64,000 nucleotides of DNA from Endozoicomonas sp. NE40 (lineage in GTDB: Bacteria > Pseudomonadota > Gammaproteobacteria > Pseudomonadales > Endozoicomonadaceae): positions 899,501 through 963,500 of the forward strand of contig NZ_JBEWTB010000002.1 of the NCBI RefSeq assembly GCF_040549045.1, written 5' to 3'. The position numbers and the translations under genes were made by a program. Of this stretch, positions 17,379-26,149 are shown in pieces. The notes below the pieces were generated by a model, which was given only the letters and a program-made list of their open reading frames with translations, did not search any database and was not told the DNA's origin. Numbering within the stretch: position 1 is the stretch's first letter; the number at the start of each line of letters is the position of its first letter.

Positions 17379-18848
17379 ATGACTCAATACGGATTTTATA
17401 TTGATACTGCCCGCTGTACCGGGTGCAAAACCTGTCAATTGTCGTGTAAAGACGATAACGACCTTGATATTGGTGTGAACTGGCGTCGGGTTTATGAATA
17501 CGGCGGTGGTCGCTGGCTTCAGAATGAAGACGGCACCTGGGAGCAGAATGTTTTTGCTCACTATGTCTCCATCAGCTGTAACCACTGCTCAGAGCCTGCC
17601 TGTGCCAAGGCCTGCCCCACCGGAGCCATGCACAAACGGGAACAGGATGGCCTGGTCGCCGTAAACGGCGATGTCTGCGTTGGGTGTCGTTACTGCGAAA
17701 TGGCCTGCCCTTACGGGGCTCCACAGTTTGACCCGAAGAAAAAAGTCATGACCAAGTGTGATGGCTGCTTTGCCAGAGTTGAACAAGGTGAAAAGCCCAT
17801 TTGCGTGGACTCCTGCCCTCTGCGCGCCATTGAGTTCGGACCGGTTGAAGAACTGCGCGCCCGTTACGGCGACAGGGCAGATATTGCGCCACTACCGGAA
17901 GCGTCCCTGACCCGGCCTAATCTGGTCATTCGTACCTCTAAAAATGCACGCCCATCCGGCGACACTTCCGGACGGATTATGAACGTGCGGGAGAATTTAA
18001 TCATGGATCAGTTATCTCTGGTATTTTTCACCGTACTGGCGCAGGTCGCCGTTGGTATTTTTATCGCTCTGGGGCTGTTTGAGCTGCTGGCAAAACCGGA
18101 TGCCAGAACACTAAACAAGTCATTTATTGCGGTCTGGGGGGTTCTGGGGATTGCCGCTTTAGCCTCCATGACCCACCTGGCTCAGCCATTACGAATGTTC
18201 AATGTTCTGATCGGCGTCGGGCATGGCTCGCCACTGAGTCTGGAAATAATGGCCCTGACACTGTTTGGTGGTACTGGCGTGGCTTTCACCGCCATGCGCC
18301 TGTTTAACATTGCCCGACCCTTGCAGAAATGGGTGCTGGTCGTTGCAATGATTCTGGGCGTTGTACTGATCAGGGCGATTGCCAGTGTTTACACACTGCC
18401 AACAGTACCTACCTGGGATTCTGGCTGGACCACCTTCCAGTTTCTGATGACCGCTGCAATCGCTGGCCCGGTGGGGGCTTCGGTCCTGCTGCGTCTGGAG
18501 TCCGGCACTCTGGGCAGTGTTCAGGCAGCTGCCGACAAAGCTCTGGCAACAACGGGTTGTATTCTGCTGACCGTTGCGATGGCAGGCTACGCCGGTTACC
18601 TGTTCTGGCTGGGTCAACTGTCTCTTTCAGCGAATGTGTTTATGGTGTCTGACTATCACCTGAATCTGCTGATCACCCGGGTTGCCCTGTTGGTTGCTGG
18701 TGTACTGGTCTGGGCTGTTTCAGCAATGCGTGGCTCTAACCAAAACATGGCGGTTGCTACCACATCACTGGTTATGGTCGTTTCTGCTGAACTGCTGGGA
18801 CGTATCTTCTTTTACGATGTCATGATCAGTGCAGGTGCAGGGATGTAA
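17379..18848 (+). CDS. dmsBC: DMSO reductase Fe-S subunit fused to membrane anchor (DmsB-DmsC fusion)
   Basis: A 489-residue protein. Residues 1-205 are a complete DmsB-type ferredoxin with four Cys clusters (first CTGCKTCQLSC at 13-23; also CNHCSEPACAKACP, CVGCRYCEMACP, CDGC..CVDSCP) that passes electrons to DmsA. Residues 209-489 are a DmsC-type quinol-oxidising anchor with about eight membrane helices. In most organisms these are two genes. Here the frame is open through the joint, and a GGGAGAA ribosome site and an ATG (18003) for DmsC are still visible there. A TAA lies out of frame just before that ATG, so a one-base indel could have created the fusion. It may also be a sequencing error. 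A hairpin follows at 18865-18890. Confidence 0.85.
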   Translation: MTQYGFYIDTARCTGCKTCQLSCKDDNDLDIGVNWRRVYEYGGGRWLQNEDGTWEQNVFAHYVSISCNHCSEPACAKACPTGAMHKREQDGLVAVNGDVCVGCRYCEMACPYGAPQFDPKKKVMTKCDGCFARVEQGEKPICVDSCPLRAIEFGPVEELRARYGDRADIAPLPEASLTRPNLVIRTSKNARPSGDTSGRIMNVRENLIMDQLSLVFFTVLAQVAVGIFIALGLFELLAKPDARTLNKSFIAVWGVLGIAALASMTHLAQPLRMFNVLIGVGHGSPLSLEIMALTLFGGTGVAFTAMRLFNIARPLQKWVLVVAMILGVVLIRAIASVYTLPTVPTWDSGWTTFQFLMTAAIAGPVGASVLLRLESGTLGSVQAAADKALATTGCILLTVAMAGYAGYLFWLGQLSLSANVFMVSDYHLNLLITRVALLVAGVLVWAVSAMRGSNQNMAVATTSLVMVVSAELLGRIFFYDVMISAGAGM

Positions 18849-18864
18849 AACCCTGATCATTACA

Positions 18865-18890
18865 GTGAGTGCAACGATTGTTGCACTCAC
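18865..18890. terminator. Hairpin between dmsBC and puuB
   Basis: A perfect 11-bp stem (GTGAGTGCAAC with GTTGCACTCAC, 4-base loop) between convergent genes. T-runs are poor, so termination strength is uncertain. Confidence 0.6.
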
Positions 18891-18904
18891 CTCTCCCGCT
18901 TCTT

Positions 18905-20203
18905 TCAGAAAAACTCCTTCATCCGGTACCAGAGCATTCCCAACGCTAACAGTTCGGACCGGAAATGCTTGCCACCGGGGAAGTGCCGGTGCCGGATACC
19001 GGCAAAGACATCAAAACGTTCAGCCTGCCCACTGATCACCTCTGCCAGAACATGCCCTGCCATATGGGTTGCATTAACGCCATGACCGGCATAAGCCTGG
19101 GCAAAATAAACAGAAGAACTTAGTCGTCCGATCTGGGGCATACGGTTAGCCCCGATTCCCAGATGCCCACCCCACTCAAAATCAATCGCAACATTCTGGA
19201 GTTGCGGAAAGACTTTCAGCATCTTCGGACGCATGGCTGCCGTGATATCCTGAGGGTCCCGACCCGAGTAGTTACACCGGCCACCAAACAGAAGACGACG
19301 ATCAGCCGATAAGCGATAATAGTCCAGGGCAATAGCGGCATCACAAATTGCTGAGTCCTGTGGAATTAACTGACGACACAGTTCTTCCGAAAGAGGCTCT
19401 GTGGCAATAATATAACTTCCGGCAGGCAGCACCCTGGCACTGATCTCGGGTTCCAGATCGCCGAGATAGGCGTTACCGGCCAGTACCAGAAAATCACAGG
19501 TCACTGAGCCATGATCGGTTTTCACTACGGGATGACGACCCTTCTGAATATCAGTAACGACTGAGTATTCAAAAAAGCGGGTTCCCTGTTTCTCAGCAAC
19601 AGCGGCTTCGCCCAGCAAAAGATTCAGAGGATGTAAGTGTCCACTTCCCCCATCAAACAGCCCACCGGAATAACGGTCACTGCCCACATAGTCGTGAATG
19701 GATTCAGTGGTCACCAGTTTTAATGGATGAGGGTATTCCAGCGCCTTCAGCTGGTCATAGTCCTCCTGAAAAAGCCGGTAATGTTTCTGGTTCAGAGCAA
19801 CATCCATATAGCCCATTTTCAGGTCACATTGAATTTCATGTTCAGCAATACGATCCCGAACCAGCTGTACCGATTCAAACCCCATACGCTGAATCGCCCT
19901 GACCCCTTCCGCCCCTATCTGGTTATGGAACTGTTCAGGTTCTTCACCAATCCCCCGGATCAACTGACCACCATTGCGTCCACTGGCTCCCCAGCCAAGT
20001 TTTCGTGCTTCAAGTACCACCACGCTGTAGCCTTTGGCTGACAGTTCCAGCGCCGTTGCAACACCGGTAAAACCACCGCCCACAATACAAACGTCTGCTG
20101 TCTGAGAACCTTTCAGTTGAGGGTAAGACGTGTCCCGACTGACACTGGCAGCATAGTATGAGCAGGCATGACTGGAAGTGTGAAGAGCGGCTTTTGCAAT
20201 CAT
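18905..20203 (-). CDS. puuB: Gamma-glutamylputrescine oxidase-like FAD oxidoreductase
   Basis: A 432-residue DAO-family flavoenzyme expected to oxidise gamma-glutamylputrescine to the aldehyde, releasing ammonia and H2O2. The Rossmann dinucleotide motif CIVGGGFTGVATALELSAKG (about 39-58) is followed by WGASGRNGGQ, characteristic of PuuB/OrdL enzymes. The C-terminal YAGHGVNATHMAGHV segment closes the FAD site. Length is typical. The start codon lies 4 bp beyond the puuC stop, so the two are probably translationally coupled. It could act on other N-acylated amines, but the flanking puuC, puuA and potFGHI genes make putrescine or another polyamine likely. Confidence 0.85.
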   Translation of the reverse strand: MIAKAALHTSSHACSYYAASVSRDTSYPQLKGSQTADVCIVGGGFTGVATALELSAKGYSVVVLEARKLGWGASGRNGGQLIRGIGEEPEQFHNQIGAEGVRAIQRMGFESVQLVRDRIAEHEIQCDLKMGYMDVALNQKHYRLFQEDYDQLKALEYPHPLKLVTTESIHDYVGSDRYSGGLFDGGSGHLHPLNLLLGEAAVAEKQGTRFFEYSVVTDIQKGRHPVVKTDHGSVTCDFLVLAGNAYLGDLEPEISARVLPAGSYIIATEPLSEELCRQLIPQDSAICDAAIALDYYRLSADRRLLFGGRCNYSGRDPQDITAAMRPKMLKVFPQLQNVAIDFEWGGHLGIGANRMPQIGRLSSSVYFAQAYAGHGVNATHMAGHVLAEVISGQAERFDVFAGIRHRHFPGGKHFRSELLALGMLWYRMKEFF

Positions 20204-20207
20204 AGTA

Positions 20208-21701
20208 TCAGGACAACGCTATCCAGGTCGTTTTCAGCTCTGTGTATTTATCAAAGGCATGTAACGATTTATCACGTCCGTTACCAGACTGTTTGAAACC
20301 ACCGAAGGGAACGGACATATCCCCACCATGATAATTATTCACAAACACCGTACCTGAACGCAGCCGTCTGGCTACTCTGTGCGCCCTGCCCAGATTGTCT
20401 GTCCAGAGCGCAGCGGCCAGACCATAAATCGTATCATTGGCAACCTGAATCGCTTCTTCTTCGCTATCAAACGCAATGGCAGAAAGTACCGGGCCAAAAA
20501 TTTCTTCCCGGGCAATGCGCATTGAGTTATCAACCCCCTCAAACACGGTCGGCTCAATATAAAAACCACCGGTTTCCTGCATCACCTGTCGGCCACCAAA
20601 GGTCAGTCTTGCACCTTCCTGCTGACCAGCCTCAATATACTCCAGAACCTTTGTCGTCTGAATCTGGTCAACTATGGCACCCGAACTGGTTTCAGGGTCG
20701 AGAGGGTTGCCCGGATGCCAGTCGTGCATATGCTGCCTCACTAACACCATAAAGTCGTCATAAATACTGCGTTCTACCAGCAACCGGGAAGCCGCTGTAC
20801 AAACCTCTCCCTGGTTATAACCAATGGCCATGGCAGCCACACGGGCGGCTTTATCCAGATTTTCACAGTCGGCAAAAACAATCTGTGGACTTTTACCACC
20901 CGCTTCCAGCCAGACCCGTTTCATATTGGATTCACCGGCATACACCTGCAACTGTTTGGCAACAGCCGTCGACCCGGTAAAAGCGATGCAGTCCACGTCG
21001 TTATGCTGTGCCAGAGCCTTACCCGCCTTATGACCGAAGCCCGGCAACACCTGTAAACCCCCTTTGGGCAACCCGGCCTGTTCAGCCAGTTCAGCAATAC
21101 GAATCGCAGTCAGTGGGGACTTTTCAGAAGGTTTCAGAATCACACTGTTACCTGCTGCCAGCGCCGGCCCCAGTTTCCAGCAAGCCATACTCAGCGGGAA
21201 ATTCCAGGGTACCACGGCAGCAACAACACCAATGGGTTCACGGGTCACCAGCCCTAGTGCATCGTCTCCGGTGGGCGCTACTTCGTCGTACAGTTTATCA
21301 ATCGCTTCAGCACACCAGCGAATACTGTTCACACTGCTGAAAATATCATTCAACGCTTCCGACACGGGTTTGCCCATATCCAGCGTTTCCAGCAGTGCCA
21401 GCTCCTGAGCATGCTCTTCTATCCGATCAGCAAAAGCCTGTAGTGTCTTTTTGCGCCTGACAGGAGATAACCTTGACCATTCGCCGGATTCAAACGTTGT
21501 GCGGGCTACAGCTACGGCTCTGTTAACGTCTACAGAATCGCAACTGGCTACCTTTACCAGGTGACGCCCGTCTACCGGCGACTGGCAATCGAAGGTTTCC
21601 CCGGACTCGGCATCGGTATACTCACCATTGATCCACGCCCTGCCATTGATCGAGAGACTGTTGGTCATGGCTTCCCATTCGGAACGCGTCAAATTGCTCA
21701 T
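20208..21701 (-). CDS. puuC: Gamma-glutamyl-gamma-aminobutyraldehyde dehydrogenase
   Basis: A 497-residue NAD(P)-dependent aldehyde dehydrogenase, the step after PuuB. The cofactor and active-site landmarks are VVPWNFPL (about 165), FTGSTAVAKQL (about 240), the catalytic Glu in LEAGGKSPQIVFAD (about 263) and the catalytic Cys in NQGEVCTAASRL (about 297). The C-terminus PFGGFKQSGNGRDKSLHAFDKYTELKT is PuuC-like (dissected here in the order it appears). GGAGGCAGC precedes the ATG. It is the first gene of puuC-puuB and is divergent from the aminotransferase operon. An 18-bp palindrome (21742-21759) lies between them. Confidence 0.9.
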   Translation of the reverse strand: MSNLTRSEWEAMTNSLSINGRAWINGEYTDAESGETFDCQSPVDGRHLVKVASCDSVDVNRAVAVARTTFESGEWSRLSPVRRKKTLQAFADRIEEHAQELALLETLDMGKPVSEALNDIFSSVNSIRWCAEAIDKLYDEVAPTGDDALGLVTREPIGVVAAVVPWNFPLSMACWKLGPALAAGNSVILKPSEKSPLTAIRIAELAEQAGLPKGGLQVLPGFGHKAGKALAQHNDVDCIAFTGSTAVAKQLQVYAGESNMKRVWLEAGGKSPQIVFADCENLDKAARVAAMAIGYNQGEVCTAASRLLVERSIYDDFMVLVRQHMHDWHPGNPLDPETSSGAIVDQIQTTKVLEYIEAGQQEGARLTFGGRQVMQETGGFYIEPTVFEGVDNSMRIAREEIFGPVLSAIAFDSEEEAIQVANDTIYGLAAALWTDNLGRAHRVARRLRSGTVFVNNYHGGDMSVPFGGFKQSGNGRDKSLHAFDKYTELKTTWIALS

Positions 21702-21741
21702 GCTGCCTCCACACTGGACTGTTTTGATTGCTTGTTAAAAT

Positions 21742-21759
21742 TGTTCATTCATCTGAACA
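21742..21759. promoter_or_regulatory. PuuR-like operator between puuC and the aminotransferase gene
   Basis: TGTTCA-TTCATC-TGAACA is a perfect 6+6 palindrome. Related 18-bp palindromes occur at 23279-23296 and 33585-33602. The pattern resembles the E. coli PuuR operator as I remember it (TGGTCA-N6-TGACCA). Confidence 0.55.
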
Positions 21760-21897
21760 CTAAATCAAAATCAGTTCTTGATTCAATGACCAATGTTTGA
21801 AATATTCTACAGAACGTTCGAAATAACATAGCAGCCGTGACTAACTTCACAGGCATCGTGAATACCTGACTATCAAAACAATAATAAAGGTATATGT

Positions 21898-23277
21898 ATG
21901 TCCGAACTAACGCTGACCGAGCCTCTGGTCAGTCAGATATCTACTGTCACTGACCACCAGCCAGCATCCATGGCTGCCTTCTGGATGCCTTTCACAGCGA
22001 ATCGCCAGTTCAAGTCTGCCCCCAGAATGCTGACCAGTGCCAGCGGCATGTATTTTGAAAACGACAAAGGTCAACAGATCCTTGATGGTTGTGCCGGCCT
22101 GTGGTGTGTTAATGCCGGTCATGGGCGTGAAGCAATTTCTGAAGCCGTTGCGCGCCAGGTCAGTCAGCTTGATTACGCGCCCCCGTTCCAGATGGGACAC
22201 CCGCTGGCCTTTGAATTTGCCGAACGGTTGATACAGCACACTCCGCCAAACCTTAACCATGTTTTCTTTACCAACTCAGGTTCTGAATCGGTAGAAACCG
22301 CATTAAAAATTGCCCTGAACTATCATCGCCTGAAAGGTCAGGGAACCCGCCAACGGCTGATAGGTCGGGAGCGTAGCTACCACGGTGTTAATTTTGGTGG
22401 TATATCCGTGGGTGGAATTGTCAACAACCGTAAAACCTTTGGCTCCGGACTGCCAGGAACAGACCACCTGCCCCATACCCTGAACATTGATTTAAACGCT
22501 TTCAGCCGGGGGCTGCCTGAGCATGGCACAGAGCTGGCTGATGCGCTGGAACAACTGATCGCACTACACGACGCATCGAATATAGCAGCCGTCATTGTTG
22601 AGCCTGTTGCCGGTTCCGGTGGCGTGATCATGCCGCCTGTCGGTTATCTGCAAAAGCTCAGGGAGATAACCCGCAAACACGGCATCCTTCTTATTTTTGA
22701 TGAAGTCATTACAGGCTTTGGTCGTGTTGGAGAAGCGTTTGCTGCCAGTCGCTGGGGTATTGAACCCGATATTATGACCACTGCAAAAGGGCTGACTAAC
22801 GGCGCAATTCCCATGGGAGCCGTTTTTGTCAGCGATGCAATACACGACGCTTTTATGACTGGCCCCGAATCAATGATCGAGCTGTTCCATGGTTACACGT
22901 ATTCCGGTCACCCGGTCGCCTGTGCGGCAGGGCTGGCAGCGCTGGACATCTATGAGCAGGAAGGGTTGTTCCAGCGTACATTAGCCATGGAACCAGTCTT
23001 TGAAGCAGGACTGCACAGTCTCAAAGGGCTGCCCGGCCTTATCGACATTCGTAACATCGGACTGATTGGCGCTATCGAGTTACAACCACTTGACGGTCAG
23101 CCCGGAGAGCGTGGCCGCAGGGTGTTCCAGCACTGTTACGAGCAGGGAGTACTGGTGCGCTGGACCGGAGATATTCTGGCCATGTCACCGCCTCTGATTA
23201 TTGAGAAGGAGCATATTCGACAGCTGGTTAATACGTTGAAAGAGGGTATACAGCTTGCTTTTCAAAACCATGAATAG
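21898..23277 (+). CDS. bauA: Omega-amino acid:pyruvate aminotransferase (BauA-like)
   Basis: A 459-residue class-III PLP-dependent aminotransferase most like beta-alanine/omega-amino acid:pyruvate transaminases. Landmarks are the N-terminal MAAFWMPFTANRQFK, FFTNSGSESVETALK (PLP phosphate region), EPVAGSGGV, the FDEVITGFGR motif with the PLP-contacting Asp, and the Schiff-base lysine in TTAKGLTNG (about 300). It would move the terminal amino group of beta-alanine, GABA or a polyamine-derived amine to pyruvate. In this cluster beta-alanine from spermidine/1,3-diaminopropane breakdown, or GABA, is a reasonable substrate. It is first in a run of plus-strand polyamine genes, and a palindrome follows its stop at 23279-23296. 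Confidence 0.82.
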   Translation: MSELTLTEPLVSQISTVTDHQPASMAAFWMPFTANRQFKSAPRMLTSASGMYFENDKGQQILDGCAGLWCVNAGHGREAISEAVARQVSQLDYAPPFQMGHPLAFEFAERLIQHTPPNLNHVFFTNSGSESVETALKIALNYHRLKGQGTRQRLIGRERSYHGVNFGGISVGGIVNNRKTFGSGLPGTDHLPHTLNIDLNAFSRGLPEHGTELADALEQLIALHDASNIAAVIVEPVAGSGGVIMPPVGYLQKLREITRKHGILLIFDEVITGFGRVGEAFAASRWGIEPDIMTTAKGLTNGAIPMGAVFVSDAIHDAFMTGPESMIELFHGYTYSGHPVACAAGLAALDIYEQEGLFQRTLAMEPVFEAGLHSLKGLPGLIDIRNIGLIGAIELQPLDGQPGERGRRVFQHCYEQGVLVRWTGDILAMSPPLIIEKEHIRQLVNTLKEGIQLAFQNHE

Positions 23278-23278
23278 T

Positions 23279-23296
23279 TGTCCATTATTTTGAACA
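23279..23296. promoter_or_regulatory. PuuR-like operator upstream of puuA/spuB
   Basis: TGTCCA-TTATTT-TGAACA differs from the 21742 palindrome by one base in the half-sites. It lies 56 bp before the puuA start codon, in the short gap after the aminotransferase gene. Confidence 0.5.
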
Positions 23297-23351
23297 GCTG
23301 TCGTCAAAGAGCAAACATAAAAACAATAATAAGGAAAAAACAGGGTTCATT

Positions 23352-24698
23352 ATGCAAAAGCTGGCGGCCTGGTTGAAAGAGCACAACATTAATGAAATCG
23401 AAGCGGTTATCTCTGATTTCACCGGGATTGCCCGTGGCAAAATTATGCCCAGCAACAAGTTTCTGGCAGAAGCTGGCATCCGCCTGCCTGAAAGCGTTCT
23501 GATCCAGGGAGTAACCGGAGATTACGTAGACGACAGTGTTTACGATGACCTGATCAGCAACACCGAAATGGATATGGTGCTGAAGCCTGACCAGGATGCC
23601 ATCCATAAAGTTCCCTGGGCTTTGGAGTCCACCGCGCTGGTTATCCATGACTGCTACAGCAAAGAAGGCGCGCCCGTTGAGATGGCACCCCGAAATCTGT
23701 TGAAAAAGGTATTGGCACTTTATGAAGGCAAAGGCTGGAGACCTGTCGTAGCCCCTGAGCTGGAGTTCTATCTGACTCGACCCAGCGACAATCCTGACTA
23801 CCCACTACAGCCGCCTGTAGGCCGTTCCGGTCGTCCGGAGTCTGGCCGGCAGTCGTACAGTATTGATGCCGCCAATGAGTACGATCCTCTGTTTGAAGAT
23901 GTTTATGACTGGTGTGAAGAACAGGGACTGGACATTGATACCCTGATCCATGAAGAAGGCGCGGCACAGATGGAGATTAACTTCCGCCATGGTGACGCTT
24001 TATCACTGGCCGACCAGGTCTTTATTTTCAAGCGAACGGTTCGGGAAGCGGCACTGAAACATGGCATCAATGCCACTTTTATGGCTAAACCCATCAGCCA
24101 CCAGCCCGGCAGTTCCATGCATCTGCACCAGAGTGTTCTGGACAGTAAGGGCGGTAATATTTTCACCCTCTCTAATGGTAACGACAGCAAAATGCTGCAC
24201 CACTATGTGGGAGGTCTGCAGAAATATCTGCTGGAGTCCATGCCCCTGTTTGCCCCTAATGTGAACTCCTACCGACGTTTCCTGTCGTATACTTCGGCAC
24301 CGGTTAACCTTGCCTGGGGTATTGATAATCGTACCGCAGGTTTGCGTATTCCGGATTCCACCCCGGAAAACCGCCGTATTGAAAACCGTATTGCCGGGGC
24401 CGATGTCAACCCTTACCTGGCTTTCGCAGGGTCGTTGCTGTGTGGCTATCTGGGCATGGTTAACGACATTGAACCCAGTCGTATGATCAGTGGCAGTGCC
24501 TACGAGGAATCCAGTATTGAACGCCTGCCACTGAACCTTGAAGAAGCGCTGGAACGTATGGAAAACAGCGATGTAATGAAGCAGACACTGGGACACCTCT
24601 TTGTCAAAGCGTTTGTTGAAGTAAAACGGGCGGAATACCAGAACTTTAAACAGGTCATCAGTTCCTGGGAACGGGAATACCTGCAGCTGACAGTTTAA
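23352..24698 (+). CDS. puuA: Gamma-glutamylpolyamine synthetase (PuuA/SpuB, glutamine synthetase family)
   Basis: A 448-residue glutamine synthetase-fold enzyme that ligates glutamate to putrescine or another polyamine using ATP. The N-terminal IEAVISDFTGIARGKIMP is the PuuA-type opening. The metal/ATP residues lie in APELEFYLT (about 137), the EEGAAQMEINFRHGDAL region (about 198-214), GSSMHLHQS (about 256) and the NRRIENRIAGADVNPYLA arginine region (about 340). Length matches PuuA rather than nitrogen-assimilating GlnA (about 470), and the adenylylation loop of GlnA is absent. It is followed 12 bp later by spuC. The order puuA/spuB-spuC-potFGHI matches the Pseudomonas spu operon. A second paralogue is at 32156. 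Confidence 0.88.
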   Translation: MQKLAAWLKEHNINEIEAVISDFTGIARGKIMPSNKFLAEAGIRLPESVLIQGVTGDYVDDSVYDDLISNTEMDMVLKPDQDAIHKVPWALESTALVIHDCYSKEGAPVEMAPRNLLKKVLALYEGKGWRPVVAPELEFYLTRPSDNPDYPLQPPVGRSGRPESGRQSYSIDAANEYDPLFEDVYDWCEEQGLDIDTLIHEEGAAQMEINFRHGDALSLADQVFIFKRTVREAALKHGINATFMAKPISHQPGSSMHLHQSVLDSKGGNIFTLSNGNDSKMLHHYVGGLQKYLLESMPLFAPNVNSYRRFLSYTSAPVNLAWGIDNRTAGLRIPDSTPENRRIENRIAGADVNPYLAFAGSLLCGYLGMVNDIEPSRMISGSAYEESSIERLPLNLEEALERMENSDVMKQTLGHLFVKAFVEVKRAEYQNFKQVISSWEREYLQLTV

Positions 24699-24710
24699 GG
24701 AGGAAGCATT

Positions 24711-26099
24711 ATGCAAAAGCTGAAGAAACCTGAACTTTGTCGTTTTAAACAACGTACAGAAACGTTGCAGGCCAATAACCATAAACATCACCTGCACCCT
24801 TTTTCAGACAACGGCGCACTGGCGCAGGAAGGCGCCAGAGTCATAGAGAAGGCGCAGGGCGTTTATCTTTACGACAGCAATGGCAACAAGATTCTTGATG
24901 GCATGGCAGGACTGTGGTGCGTGAATATTGGTTACGGCAGGCAGGAGCTGGTGGATGCCGCAACTCAACAGATGCAGCAGCTGCCTTACTACAACACCTT
25001 CTTCAAAACTACACACCCTCCGGCAGTCAGGCTGGCAGAAAAACTGGCTGAAATTGCGCCTGAACATCTCAATCATGCTTTTTTCACGAGTTCAGGTTCT
25101 GAATGCAATGACACCGTTCTAAGAATGGTTCGCCATTACTGGGCTGCAAAAGAGCAGCCAGACAAGCAGGTTATTATCAGCCGGAAGAACGCCTACCACG
25201 GCTCAACCGTTGCCGGTGCCAGTCTGGGTGGGATGACGCCCATGCATAAGCAGGGACAGCTCCCCATCCCCGGTATTGTCCATATTCAGCAGCCTTACTG
25301 GTATGGAGAAGGGGGAAATCTCCCGGCCGACGAATTCGGCATCCATGCCGCCAGGGCTCTGGAAGAGCAGATTCTGTCACTGGGTGAAGATAAGGTGGCT
25401 GCCTTTATTGCAGAACCCATTCAGGGTGCCGGTGGCGTGATCATTCCGCCAGACACTTACTGGCCGGAAATCAAAAGAATACTGGCAAAATACGACATCC
25501 TGCTGGTCATGGATGAAGTGATCTGCGGCTTTGGTCGCACAGGGCATTGGTTTGGCAGCAACTACTACGATCTGCAGCCGGATTTCATGAGTCTGGCAAA
25601 AGGCATTACATCCGGCTACCTGCCCCTGGGAGCGGTAATGGTCAGCGACAAAGTGGCTGAAGTGATCAGAACGAGCGGTGAATTTAACCACGGCTTTACC
25701 TATTCCGGCCATCCAACAGCGGCGGCCGTCGCCCTTGCGAATATAGAAATACTGCAGAATGAAGGCATTATCGAGAAAGCCAGAACGATCACCGGCCCTT
25801 ATCTGCAACAACGCTGGTCAGAGCTGGCAGCCCATCCTCTGGTGGGGGAAACCCGTGGAGCAGGCATGGTCGCAGCTCTGGAAATAATCAGCGATAAAAC
25901 CAGCCGAACCCGTTTTGATGACAAAGGTACGGCTGGCACCCTGTGCCGGGATTTCTGTTTTAACAATGGTCTCGTTATGCGCGCCGTAGGCGACACCATG
26001 ATTATTTCACCACCGCTGGTGATCTCCGGACAGGAAATTGATGAACTGATTGAAAAGGCATGGAAAAGCCTCGACCAGACAGCTAAAGCATTGCTGTAG
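24711..26099 (+). CDS. spuC: Putrescine:pyruvate aminotransferase-like (SpuC)
   Basis: A 462-residue class-III aminotransferase, closest in features to SpuC, which moves an amino group from putrescine (or cadaverine) to pyruvate to give 4-aminobutanal. Landmarks are LHPFSDNGAL near the N-terminus, GLWCVNIGYG, FFTSSGSECNDTVLRMV, AEPIQGAGGVIIPP, MDEVICGFGRTG and the PLP lysine in SLAKGITSGYLP (about 298). AGGAGGAAG precedes the start. It belongs to the operon with puuA and the importer. This gives the cell a direct transamination route alongside the gamma-glutamyl route. Confidence 0.87.
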   Translation: MQKLKKPELCRFKQRTETLQANNHKHHLHPFSDNGALAQEGARVIEKAQGVYLYDSNGNKILDGMAGLWCVNIGYGRQELVDAATQQMQQLPYYNTFFKTTHPPAVRLAEKLAEIAPEHLNHAFFTSSGSECNDTVLRMVRHYWAAKEQPDKQVIISRKNAYHGSTVAGASLGGMTPMHKQGQLPIPGIVHIQQPYWYGEGGNLPADEFGIHAARALEEQILSLGEDKVAAFIAEPIQGAGGVIIPPDTYWPEIKRILAKYDILLVMDEVICGFGRTGHWFGSNYYDLQPDFMSLAKGITSGYLPLGAVMVSDKVAEVIRTSGEFNHGFTYSGHPTAAAVALANIEILQNEGIIEKARTITGPYLQQRWSELAAHPLVGETRGAGMVAALEIISDKTSRTRFDDKGTAGTLCRDFCFNNGLVMRAVGDTMIISPPLVISGQEIDELIEKAWKSLDQTAKALL

Positions 26100-26149
26100 G
26101 TTCTTATTAAAAGCTGAAGGCTCATTAAAAATAGAAAAGGAACATAATA

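Noticed and set aside
18865..18890. Hairpin as a possible sRNA between dmsBC and puuB
   Set aside because: No promoter and no T-run. The simplest reading is a shared weak terminator.
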